64,000 nt of DNA from Augochlora pura (Eukaryota > Arthropoda > Insecta > Hymenoptera > Halictidae): contig NC_135773.1 in the NCBI RefSeq assembly GCF_028453695.1, positions 22,989,782 to 23,053,781 of the forward strand. Reading direction: 5' to 3'. This document shows positions 38,491 through 51,000 of the stretch, one piece after another. Below the pieces are notes generated by a model. It was not told the DNA's origin and searched no databases. It saw only the letters and a program-made list of their open reading frames with translations. The stretch's first letter is position 1, and each line of letters starts with the position of its first letter. A program made the translations under genes and the position numbers.

Positions 38491-41220
38491 GATCGGTGTG
38501 ATGCCGATGTTGAAGCGGACACCGCTTTAAATTCAGTGCCGTACAACGTAAGGGGCCCCTCACGCGGCTTCCTTCCCTTCCAATTTACGTTTCCCTTTCT
38601 TCCGGGCAACGCGACTGCGCCGTAGATTATCGATCGCCGTGCGAAGCCGTGGCGGGGGTCCCTGAAAATACAGTGGACCGCGCGAGTCGCGGGACGGGAC
38701 GCAGTCGGTGAATATACAGACGGGGCGGAGGAGAGAGTAAAAGAAGAGTATGCATGCGCTTATTTGAATACGTGTTCGCACGAAGAATATATCTACCGTG
38801 TTGTTATTCTTCTCGGCTTTATCGCGCCTTCCTGTTTTTTATTATAGTAATTACTCGATAATATTTTTTTATTGATAGTGGCTATTGAATCACTGAATCG
38901 CACAGAGACTGCTCGATTCTTTTCTACCGGTCCGCATTAAGCGAGGATGTAGCAGTTCGTTGAAACCGGAAAATAAATACTAATGGCGATGACGATCTTC
39001 GAGGAATTGATGAAGGCCGTTCCATTATTCTTCTTCTAAATTTCCGTCGACAGGCCTCCTGCAATTTTTTGAATATTTATATACATACTGTATATACTAT
39101 ATATTTATATATTATTACCACTATGTACATATTAATCGTTTGTTCATAATTATTTCCAGTTGCGTAAACAATTCAAAAAGCGCCCACCGCATCATAGATT
39201 TGGATAAAAGAAGTAACTTTAGTTTGAAGATTTTTCTTATCGCTCACAGTTTGCGAATCATAGCAATAACATAAGAAATAGGAGGCGTGAGTCCAGGACC
39301 CCTCACTCCTCCACCGAGTCTACCAAGGGTTTTTGAAAACTGGTCAGTCTGGTCCAAAGCAATAACATCCTTGACTGCGGCCGATGCTCTTAAGCGTTGA
39401 AATCAACACATATCCGTCCGCATGACGAAAATTCGTCATTTCCATATTACAAAAAATAATTGATTCTTGCTTTTTTAATTCTAAATAAATTAAATTCTAA
39501 TCTTTATCAAACTGTCGTCATTTAAGCAAAGATGGTATGACTATAACCATCACTGGAAAATATATTTCTATGTAGAGTATATCGTATCTACAGGTAGTGT
39601 GAAAAAATGTCGGCATTTTGTAAATGTCGCGTGCAAACAATTACTGGACGAATATGTGTTAACATGATTGGTTCGGTATCTCGTGTCTGTTCTCGGATAT
39701 ATCCGTGATATCGTTAATTCGAATCAAATGTATATATTGACATTTTAAATAGCAAGCTGAGAAGAATATGTACATAGGTGGCCAAGTGTGTGCGCGTTAT
39801 AGCCGTCTATCGAGTGGAAATCGTAATTAACGAATTTCTGCAGCCGCGACGTGAACGTGCGACTGTTGCAATATTGCCATCGTGCCGCGGCGGTTTTAAG
39901 TAACCTAACGATATAAGCGAAGAACGAGAAAGGTTTCTACGCGACTTTCTCGCTGGGAGAGAGAATGTGTCCTCACCGGGCACAGAAACGGTATAACCGC
40001 TATAATAGCACATAAATCACTCCTTCAACGAGGCTTTACGTACGATAAATATACTAAAATGTAGTAATTGAAGGTCTAAAAGAATATTACGAGATTCAGA
40101 AATGTTCAGGAAGTCTTCCACTTTTATAACGTGCAGAGAGGCTCCTTTGTTTCTACAAATATAAAGAAAATAGGATATTTTATGCTGTTACGGAAAATTG
40201 AAATTTGAAATGTAAATATCTTGACAACCAACGGCTCAGAATTAATGTTCCTAGTTTGAAAATACTTGGAACAATGTTAAATACCGGATACTTGCCATAA
40301 ACTATCGATACGTCGATGCGTGTATTTATTTTTGTTCATGTGCTGCGATTACATAAGATAGCTGAGCATTACACCTGTTCCGCTACTTCTTTGGTGCCAT
40401 AGACTGCTGTGATCGCGGTTCATTAATTTCTTTCTTCAAATCAGCGATCCACGGGCACCGAAACAGTATCACCACATAGCGGCAATGCTCGAACTAAATC
40501 AGGCGACGCGTCATGTCGTGCCAGAAAAATCTGCGGATGAAAAATTTTGATGAAATATACATATACAAATAATTGTAGAGCTAACAATGTATTTTTAGAG
40601 TACCAAAATGTTCCGGAAACATTTCTGCGTCCATCCTGTGCTACTAAAGTCTACCTATTGTTGCAAATATAGAGAGATTCGAATGTTTGTTGTATCTAGA
40701 ATTAATTCTTACCGTAACACGTAAGGAGGATATGCATATATGGAGAAAATGATAAGATGTCTATTAATCTAGAGACTAAATAAATATTTTGAGAGTATAG
40801 AAGTATTCAGAAAAATCTTCTGTATCTATATCATGCAAAAAAAGTTTGTTTTTTATTACAAATATACAGGACAGATGATTCTTGCCACTATTTCTATAAG
40901 ATGCAACATGAAATCCAGTACGAATCGCCTATTTCCTTAAATCTCAGAATAGCGCCACTATACGTAGTGGTAAAACTCCCAAACTGATCGCAACACGATA
41001 ATATCAAGGATTCACGATTCTGGTACAGATTGCGCCACCATGATATTCCTATTGGATTATTGTATAAATAAACTAAATGTTTGCTACGTAAAAATATAAT
41101 TAACAATAGAAGGAAACCAATTCAATGTCTATTCAATAAATAATAATTTATTTTAATTCGTCAGTCAATAAATTGCATACTTAAGGTTATAAAAAAGACC
41201 TACTATGTAAACATCTACAG
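38491..41220. other. Intergenic region between GILT and COA7
   Basis: Holds the inverted-repeat element at 39,403-39,662. The rest is AT-rich unique DNA with no supported gene. The first 300 bp or so upstream of GILT is GC-rich and is the likely promoter. Confidence 0.5.
39403..39662. mobile_element. TTAA-CACATATTCGTCC inverted-repeat element (MITE), near-complete
   Basis: The left end reads CACATATCCGTCCGCATGAC (preceded by TCAA) and the right end GGACGAATATGTGTTAA, 260 bp apart. The left subterminal part contains a second small palindrome, GACGAAAATTCGTC. The interior TAATTGATTCTT...TTAATTC segment recurs at 63,665-63,722. There is no coding capacity. TTAA edges point to the piggyBac superfamily, and the left end is shared with the transposase-bearing relic at 37,554. 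Confidence 0.75.
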
Positions 41221-41225
41221 TAATA

Positions 41226-41231
41226 TTTATT
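41226..41231 (-). terminator. Polyadenylation signal AATAAA for COA7
   Basis: AATAAA on the minus strand about 36 bp after the COA7 stop codon, in AT-rich sequence. Confidence 0.5.
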
Positions 41232-41266
41232 TACAACTTCGAACAGTTTGCAATAAATAAATGCAC

Positions 41267-42128
41267 TTATGGATCAATGCCCTGGTGGAATTTCAATTGC
41301 TTTTTGCTTGTCTGTAATTCGTGCAACAGCTTCAGAGCTCGCTCTTTAAAAGAGTCTGATATCTTCTCGTTCTTCTCCACACCGTCGCCATTTTTATACA
41401 TTAAAGACAAGTTTGCGCAAGCATAAGGATTTCCGAAGTCGCAGCATTTCATACCAAATTGGTACGACTTTTTAAAATCTTTTTCAACGTATCCCTTAAT
41501 GCCCGATATATAAATGCCCATCAAATGGAAGCAAGCCCTTTCCTCGTTACCATCGCAAGCTTTCTGAAGCATTTGCATTCCGTCCGCGACTTGTTTGGCT
41601 CTGTCTTTCTCGAACTCATCTTTGGTTACCGCGAGAACACCCGCGTGATAACAACCCCTCGGATCATTGAGTTCGCAACCTCTCTTCATGTATTTGTATG
41701 CAGTCTCACCGTTTTTCTCGCATCCTCTGCCTGTAAAAACAAATGAAAAATGATCTCGATAGCACAGCGTCGGTTTGAATATCTCCCGACGCAAACGCAA
41801 CTTGTTACCATTCCAACCCTACTTACCGACCAAGCTGAAATCACCGTACTTCGTGCAACTTCTATCATAATTCATCGTATCGCAAGTTCTCTTGTATATT
41901 TTGGCAGCCTCTTCATTGTTCAATTTGATGCTCTCCTCGTAATCACCCAACAGATGACAAACTATGAAAAATGCAAAATACTTGAATCGAGAGGTTAGGA
42001 TCATTAGCGGCAGTGTGCTTACCTTCAGGCTTCTTCTCGCTGTAACAACCAAATTTGTACTCGATGTAAAGGTTTTTCAAATACTCCTTCACTTCCTCGG
42101 GATCTTTTAAGTTAGTCAGGCTGGCCAT
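41267..42128 (-). CDS. COA7: COA7 (cytochrome c oxidase assembly factor 7 homologue), Sel1-repeat protein, 3 exons
   Basis: COA7 is a soluble, Cys-rich helical-repeat protein of the mitochondrial intermembrane space, needed for respiratory complex assembly. Exons in transcript order are 42128-42023, 41961-41827 and 41730-41267; the frame is continuous, giving 234 aa (human 231). The start MASLTNLKDPEEVKEYLKNL matches the short acidic N-terminus of the family. Sel1-like repeats follow with regularly paired cysteines, for example CDTMNYDRSC, CELNDPRGC, CDGNEERAC and CDFGNPYAC, each followed by a helix such as NLSLMYKNGDGVEKNE. These cysteines form the stabilising disulphides characteristic of the family. 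There is no classical presequence, as expected for an oxidative-import substrate. Two introns are under 100 bp. The identification is firm from length, repeat order and the N-terminus. Confidence 0.92.
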
Positions 42129-44870
42129 ATCAAGCGGATTTGATTAATATTTGAGCAATTGTAAATACCCAGCAAGGTTACCTCCACAATCCGAACACCT
42201 ACGGCACCCCCTGATCGATCGGCATATCAACATGCAACAATAAAAATCGAGTCTCTTTCTTGTATTGCGATGTTCAATGACCGACTTGCAGCGCCAGAAC
42301 GAAGATCTGGTACGGTGCTTAACTAATTCAAGCTTTTAGCGCGCATCCATGTACGATTTATAAAATAGAAAAAGAAATATGATAAAACGTTATATTACGT
42401 AAACAATCGCTAAGATGAACGGTCGAATTAATTAGTATCGAGGGATCGAATTAATTGTAAATTTTATAGCAGTTGAAGTTAGGTACCAACCGCGTTCAAG
42501 CCATTGAATACAGAGTTACAAGAAAGTATATCGGACAATTTAACCAGCGCAAGAAGGAAGTTGTAAACGTGTTTTGATCGGCGGTGTATAAAATTCAATT
42601 GCATTGATAAATAAGCACATGCTTTTGATGGAAGGCGACCAATCGCGCAACGGGCAATCGTGCGCGGGCGCAATCAGATTTTTCGAATAAACGCGAGCCG
42701 ACGAAGGTGTCAGTAATTCATAAGATTGAAACTTGTGTGTCAGTTCAGGTGTGCTCGTCACTCGGTGCGCTACGAGTTTTCAATTATTTTTTTCGAGACA
42801 CATGAAAACGTGTATCCCCGCGGTTATAGAGCAACTCTTATGTCGAGAAAGAAACTACATGCTTCGTTGAAGTAAGTAGTTGAAGAGACCGCACACGGTT
42901 TTCATTCGTTTGGCAACACTTGTGCACGTTGTAATTATAAACCTACACCGATGGATTAGCAAAGAGTTTGTTAACGACCACGCTCGACCACTTTTTGAAA
43001 CGGTTAGGATCCAAACGATCCGCAGTGTCATAAACAGCGGTCAGATAGATATTGTGCAAGGCAAAGCTCTAATAAATCGTTGTTCGTTCATGTTGAGCAA
43101 CAACAATTCCGGTATGCGTAGAAACGAATTTTTAGTAATATATGACCGAAATTATATGTACCTTGAACCGTCACAATAACGGATAGATTAGAAACTAGAA
43201 AATCCAAATTTTATGGCGGGAAACGACGAGCGAGTCGAAATATAGACATACGTGTAGAGAAAAGCTACTGAGGAATTTTTCAACACATACTCGTGCGTAA
43301 TAACACAACGAATGTAATAACAGAAGAATATGTGAGAACATTTATTACTTTTAAATTGCGGATTTTATGGATTTATAAGGAAAATACGTAGATCAAATAA
43401 AAACTTTAAAAACATGTATTTTCAGTTTGCATATGAATTAGGTTATATTACGCTACATTGCAATGAAACTGTTTAGAAAAGAACTATATTTCGCGTAAAG
43501 AATGCAACAAATTACTGGACGAACATGTATTAAAAAATAGAAATGCCAATGGAAGGCAAGTATGATTGCGTGGTGCTAAAATACGCTCGTGAAACGATTT
43601 TCGCAAGATTCGCATAAAACTTTTAGTATGTACGTTCCGCGTTATTGCTACAGACTATAGACGCAGCTATAAGAGACACGAATACATGCGCCTTTTATTG
43701 GGTCAACCTTCGGAGCTTACTCGGTTAGGGGGTCGCCTTCTTATCTACCCTCCGTGATCAGAATTCGTCTATACGACAAGTGGAAGCATGTTATACGCCG
43801 GAATAATGAACGTAACACGCGTACAACTTTTTACCGGGAGAACCTCATTCTTGGCAAACTATTAGTTGCTCGTACGCTAATTGATAATTCCATAACAGCG
43901 GTGTAATTTGCCAAACGGTACATTACGTGCCGATGCAGAGACATGATTAATATTTTACCATCAACACTCTACACTTGACCTACACTTCGACAAATTGAAC
44001 TTCCTGCAGAGACATGTCTGAACGTTGCGAGAAATTGTGAAACATTGTAGGTAAATGTTCGGTGCTCGCGTGGACGAACCGATAACATTTTTTCTATATA
44101 TTTTTATTTCTATTTTATTACGCGTATCTCTGCGTTACCAAATTCTTTTCTTTTCGCACACGGGCTTGAAAATTTATCGATAGTTTCAAGGATATAAATA
44201 TAGTTTGCCGCACAACTTGTTCATTATTCAGAACGCATGCACGGTGTTTACTTATTTAAGTGCTCTACATTGTACTATTCATGAAGGTGTGTTTAATTTA
44301 TTATTATGCTGTCTATTTGTATGAAAGCGCATGCATAGTATCGTCAGCTGAAATGGTATTTTTAAAAGAGGAAATTATAATAATAGAACAGAGATAGTCG
44401 ACGTCGCGGATGTCAACCAGAAATCTTTACTTAGTGTTACATTTTGCATTCTGAAGTGGACACGTGTTCCATCGTGATCGTAGTTGCCTTAATTTGGGGT
44501 GATTCAACGCGTAACCGGGTTCAAGGGCAACCCACACGTTCGGCCGTCACATGAACGGAATACTTAACAGACGTAAAAAAAGAAGGTGCTCTTGAAAAAG
44601 TACTCGATAGCCTCACGGGCGAGGCCGTCGAAAATTGGGCAAAGTGGTCGTCGGAAATAATAATCTAAATAATCACAATTCGTGATTAGGACTAGACGTT
44701 TTGGACTAGACAAAAATGGTTTTATTTTGTTTATGTATTAACGAGACCTTTTTGTTTTGAAGATGACCATTTGACTTCGGAATCATTCTCTAAAATCGAT
44801 GACAATGGGAGAGAACAATGCACAGCCCGACAAGATCTAGAAAAATTTGATTTCTCGCGATATCGGAGAC
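42129..44870. other. Intergenic region between COA7 and the kinesin gene
   Basis: The COA7 promoter lies at its left edge. One inverted-repeat element occupies 43,280-43,533. No other gene or conserved motif could be supported. Confidence 0.5.
43280..43533. mobile_element. TTAA-CACATATTCGTCC family inverted-repeat element
   Basis: The left end is TCAACACATACTCGTGCG and the right end ATTACTGGACGAACATGTATTAA. The right 20 bases match the right end at 39,640-39,662 closely. Its length of 254 bp is nearly the same as the 260-bp copy, supporting a single non-autonomous family. Confidence 0.65.
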
Positions 44871-45049
44871 GCGAAGGTAAATTTGAAAATTAGTTGCAAG
44901 AACGTTGCAGAAAGTATATACACCCGATCTCGGTGCGTTCAGCTAACAACCCCTAAACCCTTCTTCCCACGATTCCAGTTTTCAAGGCCATTCGTATACC
45001 GATCCCGAAATCGTGTCCAAGAACGTAACGATCCTCTTTTTCTCTTCAG
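44850..45049 (+). promoter_or_regulatory. Probable 5' UTR exon end and first intron of the kinesin gene
   Basis: The ATG at 45,050 is immediately preceded by a strong acceptor (TTTTTCTCTTCAG). A candidate donor GCGAAG|GTAAAT after 44,876 would give a 173-bp intron within the 5' UTR. A transcription start could not be placed. Confidence 0.35.
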
Positions 45050-48000
45050 ATGAGCGAGTCCGTGAAAGTGGCTGTGAGATGTCGGCCAATGAACCCGCGG
45101 GAACTGCAACAGGGGTGCAGGGTACGTCTGACAGAGAAAGGACTGGGAGAGAAAGAGAGAAAGAAATGAGAGAGAGTGGAAGAGAGAAGGACGAGGAGTG
45201 CGTTCGAGATTCGTGCGCTTGATTCGTTTAGTACCACGCTCGCACCTCGGCCGGCCAAGTGCACCAAATACCTGCCCCATGCACTTTCGCTTCTTCCTCG
45301 TTTCGCTTATCTCCGCCTAAAGTAAACGGAAAACTGGTCATCGTCATATCGAGCGCGTTGTAGCCTAGCGACCGTATCAAAACACATCGGACAAACAGCG
45401 CGCACCATCGCCGGTTGCAGTTTTCACGGGGCACGGTTTCCTGTTGGCGCCGTTCCCCCCTTTGCTGAGGATCGGAGTTCTGGACTGGGTTTGGAGATAG
45501 TTATGGCATCGATGCTGGACCTTTCAGGAGAAGCCGGATGTCGTTGAATCTCTTCGTTGATATCTCTTTTAGTTAGTAGTCCGTGCATTGGTCCCAAGTC
45601 TTCAGGGTCCTACGAGAATTAAATATTCAATTTAATAACAATTTATCAACATTTCAATAGTTCTAATTTCGTAAGAAAATAAGCGTTCTGTAATGAAGTT
45701 CTGCTTTAGTTTAGCTCTTTATTTTAGATTGAATATTTAAACCTTTTCTCTAAGTTTAAAGAAGAATATTGATTTGGTAAATAGAAAAGTCGCGTAGAAT
45801 TAAACTTCCGGTGGCGAGGATAGTACTGTTCCACCAGAGTAATTCATTAGGATAAAAACAGAGTTAGGTTCCAACACCGACGGCCTCGTTCCATACTCCC
45901 GATGCATCAGCACGCTTTTATCGGACGTCCATCAACATTTCCCCTACTATCATGGAACAGGCAGACGGTGGATTTACCATTTCATAATATATTCAATGAG
46001 CTACAAGTTGGCACGCTAGCAGGCGAATCGGTGATTCCGTGCATCGGTATCGACATCGAACCTTTAAACAGTGAAACTGATTTTTGAGATTGTTGGTATC
46101 AGTGGCATTTTCCACTTAACACAGGCCTATAGAAATCATTTATAATTGAGAATTTCATTAAGAAGCCTTGGATCAGAATTATAATTTTTTATTAAGAATG
46201 CCTAACGAAGCAGCAAATTATTTCTAATTAAGAATTTATAACTAAAGATCACGAAAGTTGGCTATCATTAAGGATTTATAATCAAGGATCATGAACATTT
46301 ATAAATGAGAATTCCCAAATACGGGACGTTAATTTCTGCTTGAATATTTCTAATTAAAAAACCAAAATCTCAAAAACTGAAGAAACCACAGCTATTTTGG
46401 CAATAAAATTAGAAGGACCACGAATCAACGACGAATCCGAGAACCAATGATATCCGAGACTCTGACTCAGCACCCTGACCTTCTCCATTCAAATTTCCGC
46501 GAAGAGGATCGCGGGGCAGGGTGTGAAATATGTCGTTGTGGTCGCCGAAAAAAATTGTCCCGAGTTCGCTGTATCTTGTTCACCGAGTGCAACGGAAACC
46601 TAATTCGAGTTCGAGCAGTTCTCACGGTCGTTGGGCGCGATCCGAAGCCTCGCAGTTTCAAATTTCCCCGAGAACGATCTGGGTTAGGCGCGAGGAAGAT
46701 TGTTGCGGTCGCTTGGAAAGCGTTAATTGGTTGCATCCGAATGGAAATCCTATTCTGTTATTGTACAAGCGATTGCAGGTTTCGTATGCAGTTGGGAATC
46801 ATGTATCATTAACGTGAATCGCTGCAGAGTAGCGTAGATGAATCATTGACGAGAATATCGCTGCAGGGTAGCATAGACGTCGGGGTCCGATTGGTCCATA
46901 GTATGGCAAAGTTGAAGCGGCAGAAATTATTGGCACTGTCCACCCACGTGCTTGTGCACGGATAGAACGGAATATATGCCAAATCGATAAGAGCAGTTCG
47001 TTTCACCTTTGCTACCTGTGTGCATGACGACCGTTTCGCTCGTGTGCGCCTGTAAAAATACGATTACACTGAATTATCTCTGTTTGGTAAAAATTAGAAT
47101 ATAATAAATATAATATAGAATAAATTGAATTCTAATTTTTGAATATAAATTTAATTTATTCTGTATTATATTTATTATATTTGTATTTATTCTATATTAT
47201 AATTAAAAGAACAAGAATCATTTATTTTCTGTAATATACAAATGACGAATTCTCGTCGTTTGGCTATTGATAATTGTTTGCGAAATTAAGAATCTTTGTC
47301 ATGCGAACGAATACGTGTTAAGAGAAACAGATTGCGCGAGAATCTTCAACCGGAGATAATGCGATAAAGGGTTCAGTCTTGTCTATCTTTGGTCCACAAC
47401 AGCGAATGAAAATCGATTCTATTTAAACTGCGATAGCGAAGCGGATCAATTTCTGCGCATGAGAAAAACTGTGCAACCGTGTTTCCGGTGAGTTTAGTAT
47501 TTCCACGAAGGCGAATCGATAACGGGCACGAGCTCCTATCGGCGAGTCCGACGGTGTCGCCGGTAATAATGAGTAATAGACACGTTTATCTAATGCGCCC
47601 CGATATTGCGGCAATCTTGGACAAGCTAAGCGGAACGAACTGTTTTACGAACACGTAGGGATTAGCGGAGGTTGTTTTTAATGGACGAGTGAATTATTTT
47701 ACACCGTTCACATCCGCATGATTTATTGGACGCTGTTATTGAACACGGAGCGCATCGGTCGCATGCGTCAGAACATAAAACTTGGCAAGTAAAAACGGAA
47801 ACTAAATATGTCCAGGCGTGTATGTCCAAGGACGCGGAACGTTTTCGAGATTAGATTGTAGATTGGCGATCGTGTTTTCAGTAGGAGAGAGTTCCCAGAA
47901 AATGTACGGTGGACCATTAACGCTAAACCTACCGAGCTCGAACAGTGGCTTCGGGTTTTGCTTTACAAGAATAACAATACTGGATTTATTTAAACCTTCT

Positions 48001-51000
48001 GCCATTTGTATTACTATTTATGCTTCAATCGCGATATCTGTTTAATAATTTCGCATGTAATAATTGCTTTATAATCTAAACAATTTTATAAGAAAAATTG
48101 TGGAATCATTTTGACCGTCTCGGTAGGTTTAGTGTTAAATCGCTTTGCAGCGCGCGACTGTCTTCACCGAGTCCACTAATGGACGTAATAAAAAGTAAAT
48201 TGATGCTAAATTAACGTTAACATCGAAACGAAAGCCGAGGGAAAATTGTTGATAGATTATCAGAAACAAATATGGCCATTCAAAGTGTTGCAACTTGTAG
48301 CACCATGGTTATTGACCAGCGAAACTCTAGCCGGCAACTTCGTGGAACTAGTAAACAGGTGTCCCACATTCCCAGGAGTTACTTTATTGTAATTTATTCG
48401 GACAATAAGCTAGCTGCATTAATTTATTCTAAATGTATAATTTATCAAGCATCGAGCGTATCTTTGAGATATAGTTTAACCTCGATATATTTTTCTCTTC
48501 TTCGTGCGCAATTCCTTCAACTCCGCGTTGTTTTGATCGCGTTGGAACAAATTGATCGATGCAGCAAATGACTAATGTAATTGAGGCTCTCCCAATCGTG
48601 TTTTATGTCCTCCAATTGCGCTTTGTAAAAATTACCTTCTTCACTTTTACTACATGTTTTGCAATACACAGTCGAACTTTTCAATCTAATCGGTACAGTA
48701 TATTGAACATTTGTGGCAAATACGATTCATTTCTATTTGTTGTTCGGCACTCGTCTTTTCTCGTTCCGGTGCGACCAACAATTCATTTTGTTTCGTTTAT
48801 TAATATAACTTACTGTGATTGGTAATTATTTTCAATTTTCTTCGAAGGTTCGGATAAATTTTGTCATTCCAAGTAAAATTGCGACAAAGCAGAGCAATCA
48901 TTGTCTGCTACACTAGGTTCTCTAAAATATAAAAAAAATTTTTTAAAATCGTTTTCTCAAGTTTGTATAAAATTATAGCATTTCAGAAAATGTTTGTAAA
49001 ATCCGAATTACCTCATGTATTCCTTATGCTAATTAACGTTTTCTCGACTGTCCTTAGAACGTGATAACCACCGATGCGATCACGAAATGCTGCACCCTGG
49101 AGGCAGCCGGGAGCGGCAAGGTGTACCAGTTCGACGCGGCATTCGGCCCGGAAGCCACCACCGAGTCCGTATACGAGAACGTGGGCTCGGTGATAGTGGA
49201 GGCTGTCCTGGACGGTTACAATGGCACGGTGTTCGCCTACGGGCAAACCGGATGCGGGAAATCGCACACGATGCGCGGCTTCATCGAGCGCGCGCTGGAC
49301 CACATCTTCGAGGCGACGTCGACGGCCAGCTCGGACATGAGGTACCTGGCACTGCTTAGCTACCTGGAGATCTACAACGAAAAGTTACGGGATTTGTTGC
49401 AAGATGGGAACAGCGAACTGCTGATGCTGAAGGAAGACCCGAACCGCGGGACCTACGTGGCCGGCGGGTTGAGAGAGGTCACGGTAAAAGACGCGGAGGA
49501 ATGCGCCCGATTGGTGGAGCAGGGCGACAAGAGGCGCGCCCTGGCTGCTACCAAGATGAATGCTGCCAGCTCGAGAAGTCACGCGGTGTTGACGCTGTCC
49601 TTGGAGACGCTGGCCATCAACGATGGCAACCAGACGGAGAACACGGTCAAAAGGGGCAGGCTGCACTTGGTGGATCTGGCAGGGTCCGAGAGACAGACCA
49701 GGACCGGGGCTAGCGGAGATAGATTGAAGGAGGCAGCCAGCATCAATCTCAGCTTGTCCGCGCTCGGGAACGTCATCAGCGCGCTTGCCGCTGGACATGG
49801 ACGACACGTGCCCTACAGGTACGTTCTTGTATCAGTCATCTTTTATCATCTTCTAGATCCAGACAGCAATGACTAAATATGCTTTGAAATGCGTTTTCAG
49901 GGACAGCAAGCTGACCAGGCTCCTAAGGGACAGCCTCGGCGGCAACGCCAGGACATTGATGATCGCCTGTGTAAGTCCCAGCGACGTAGACTCCGAGGAG
50001 ACTCTGAGCACGTTGCGATACGCGGCCAGAGCCAGATGCATCAAGAACAAGCCTGTGGTCAACGAAGACCCCAAGGACGCTCTATTGAGACAGTACCAAT
50101 TGGAGCTGCAGCGTCTTCGTTCTCTGCTGGAATCGAGCGATCAGTCCACGTTAAAAGAGATCCCTGACCAACCAGCGAAAGACGACGAGGAGGAGACAAA
50201 GCAGCAAATGGAGTTCCTGGAGGAAGTTGAAAGGTTGAAAAAGGAATGCGAGCATTCGAACCTGTCGGCTCAGAAGCTCCGAGAGGAGCTGGAGGCTTTG
50301 AAGTCTCGCCCCGAGGGGATCGGGCTGAACGGGATACCTTCCAAACCTGTCGTCCAAGTGCCGGTCGACGATCAGGACCGAGAGCGAGAGGAAAGACGGA
50401 AGAAGAAGCGGGAGGCTGCTATGCAGGAGGTGTTGAAGAGGTTGGAAAAGTTGACCATCGGCGGAGAAGAGCAAGGGAACACGGAGCTGAGGAGGAGGCG
50501 AGAGAAGAGGAGGAAAAAGCTGGAGACTCTTGCCTCGGTTTTGGAGTCCGGCGCCCAGGAGGGCAACGGCAGTGTCTTCCAAGTCTACGGGCAACTTAGG
50601 TTCGGCGATATCCTGGAACTATGCGTCCTTCGATACTTTATTGTTAGAGCTGACTTTCCATACAAGTATTTTGGGTTAGGTTTAAGTTTAAAGTCGCTCC
50701 TCTGTTGGGTCTTCTTAAAGAATCCTCATCTTCGTAGGAAATCCTCCTATGGGTCAGCTTGTAGGATTATTTCCCAGGTCTCAGAGAATCCTCTTGTAGA
50801 TCAGAAATAATCCTTTTGTAGATCAGAGATAATCCTCTTCTAAGCTCTCTCTCCTAAGAGATCTCCTCTTCTAAGTCCTATCAACTGTATTTGATCTAAC
50901 AAAATGAAACACAATTATAGCAAAATTACAAAGCAAAGTTATAACTAAGCTAACAAAGGAAATTGGCGTTATTAATTAATTATACCTTTCTGAAACAGGT

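Noticed and set aside
44461..44545. Possible X-box upstream of the kinesin gene (GTTCAAGGGCAAC)
   Set aside because: The left half-site breaks the RYYNYY pattern and spacing alternatives are too long; it lies more than 500 bp from the start codon.
49013..50599. Several open frames antisense or frame-shifted to the kinesin exons
   Set aside because: They are shadows of a GC-rich coding region; the sense frame carries all kinesin motifs.
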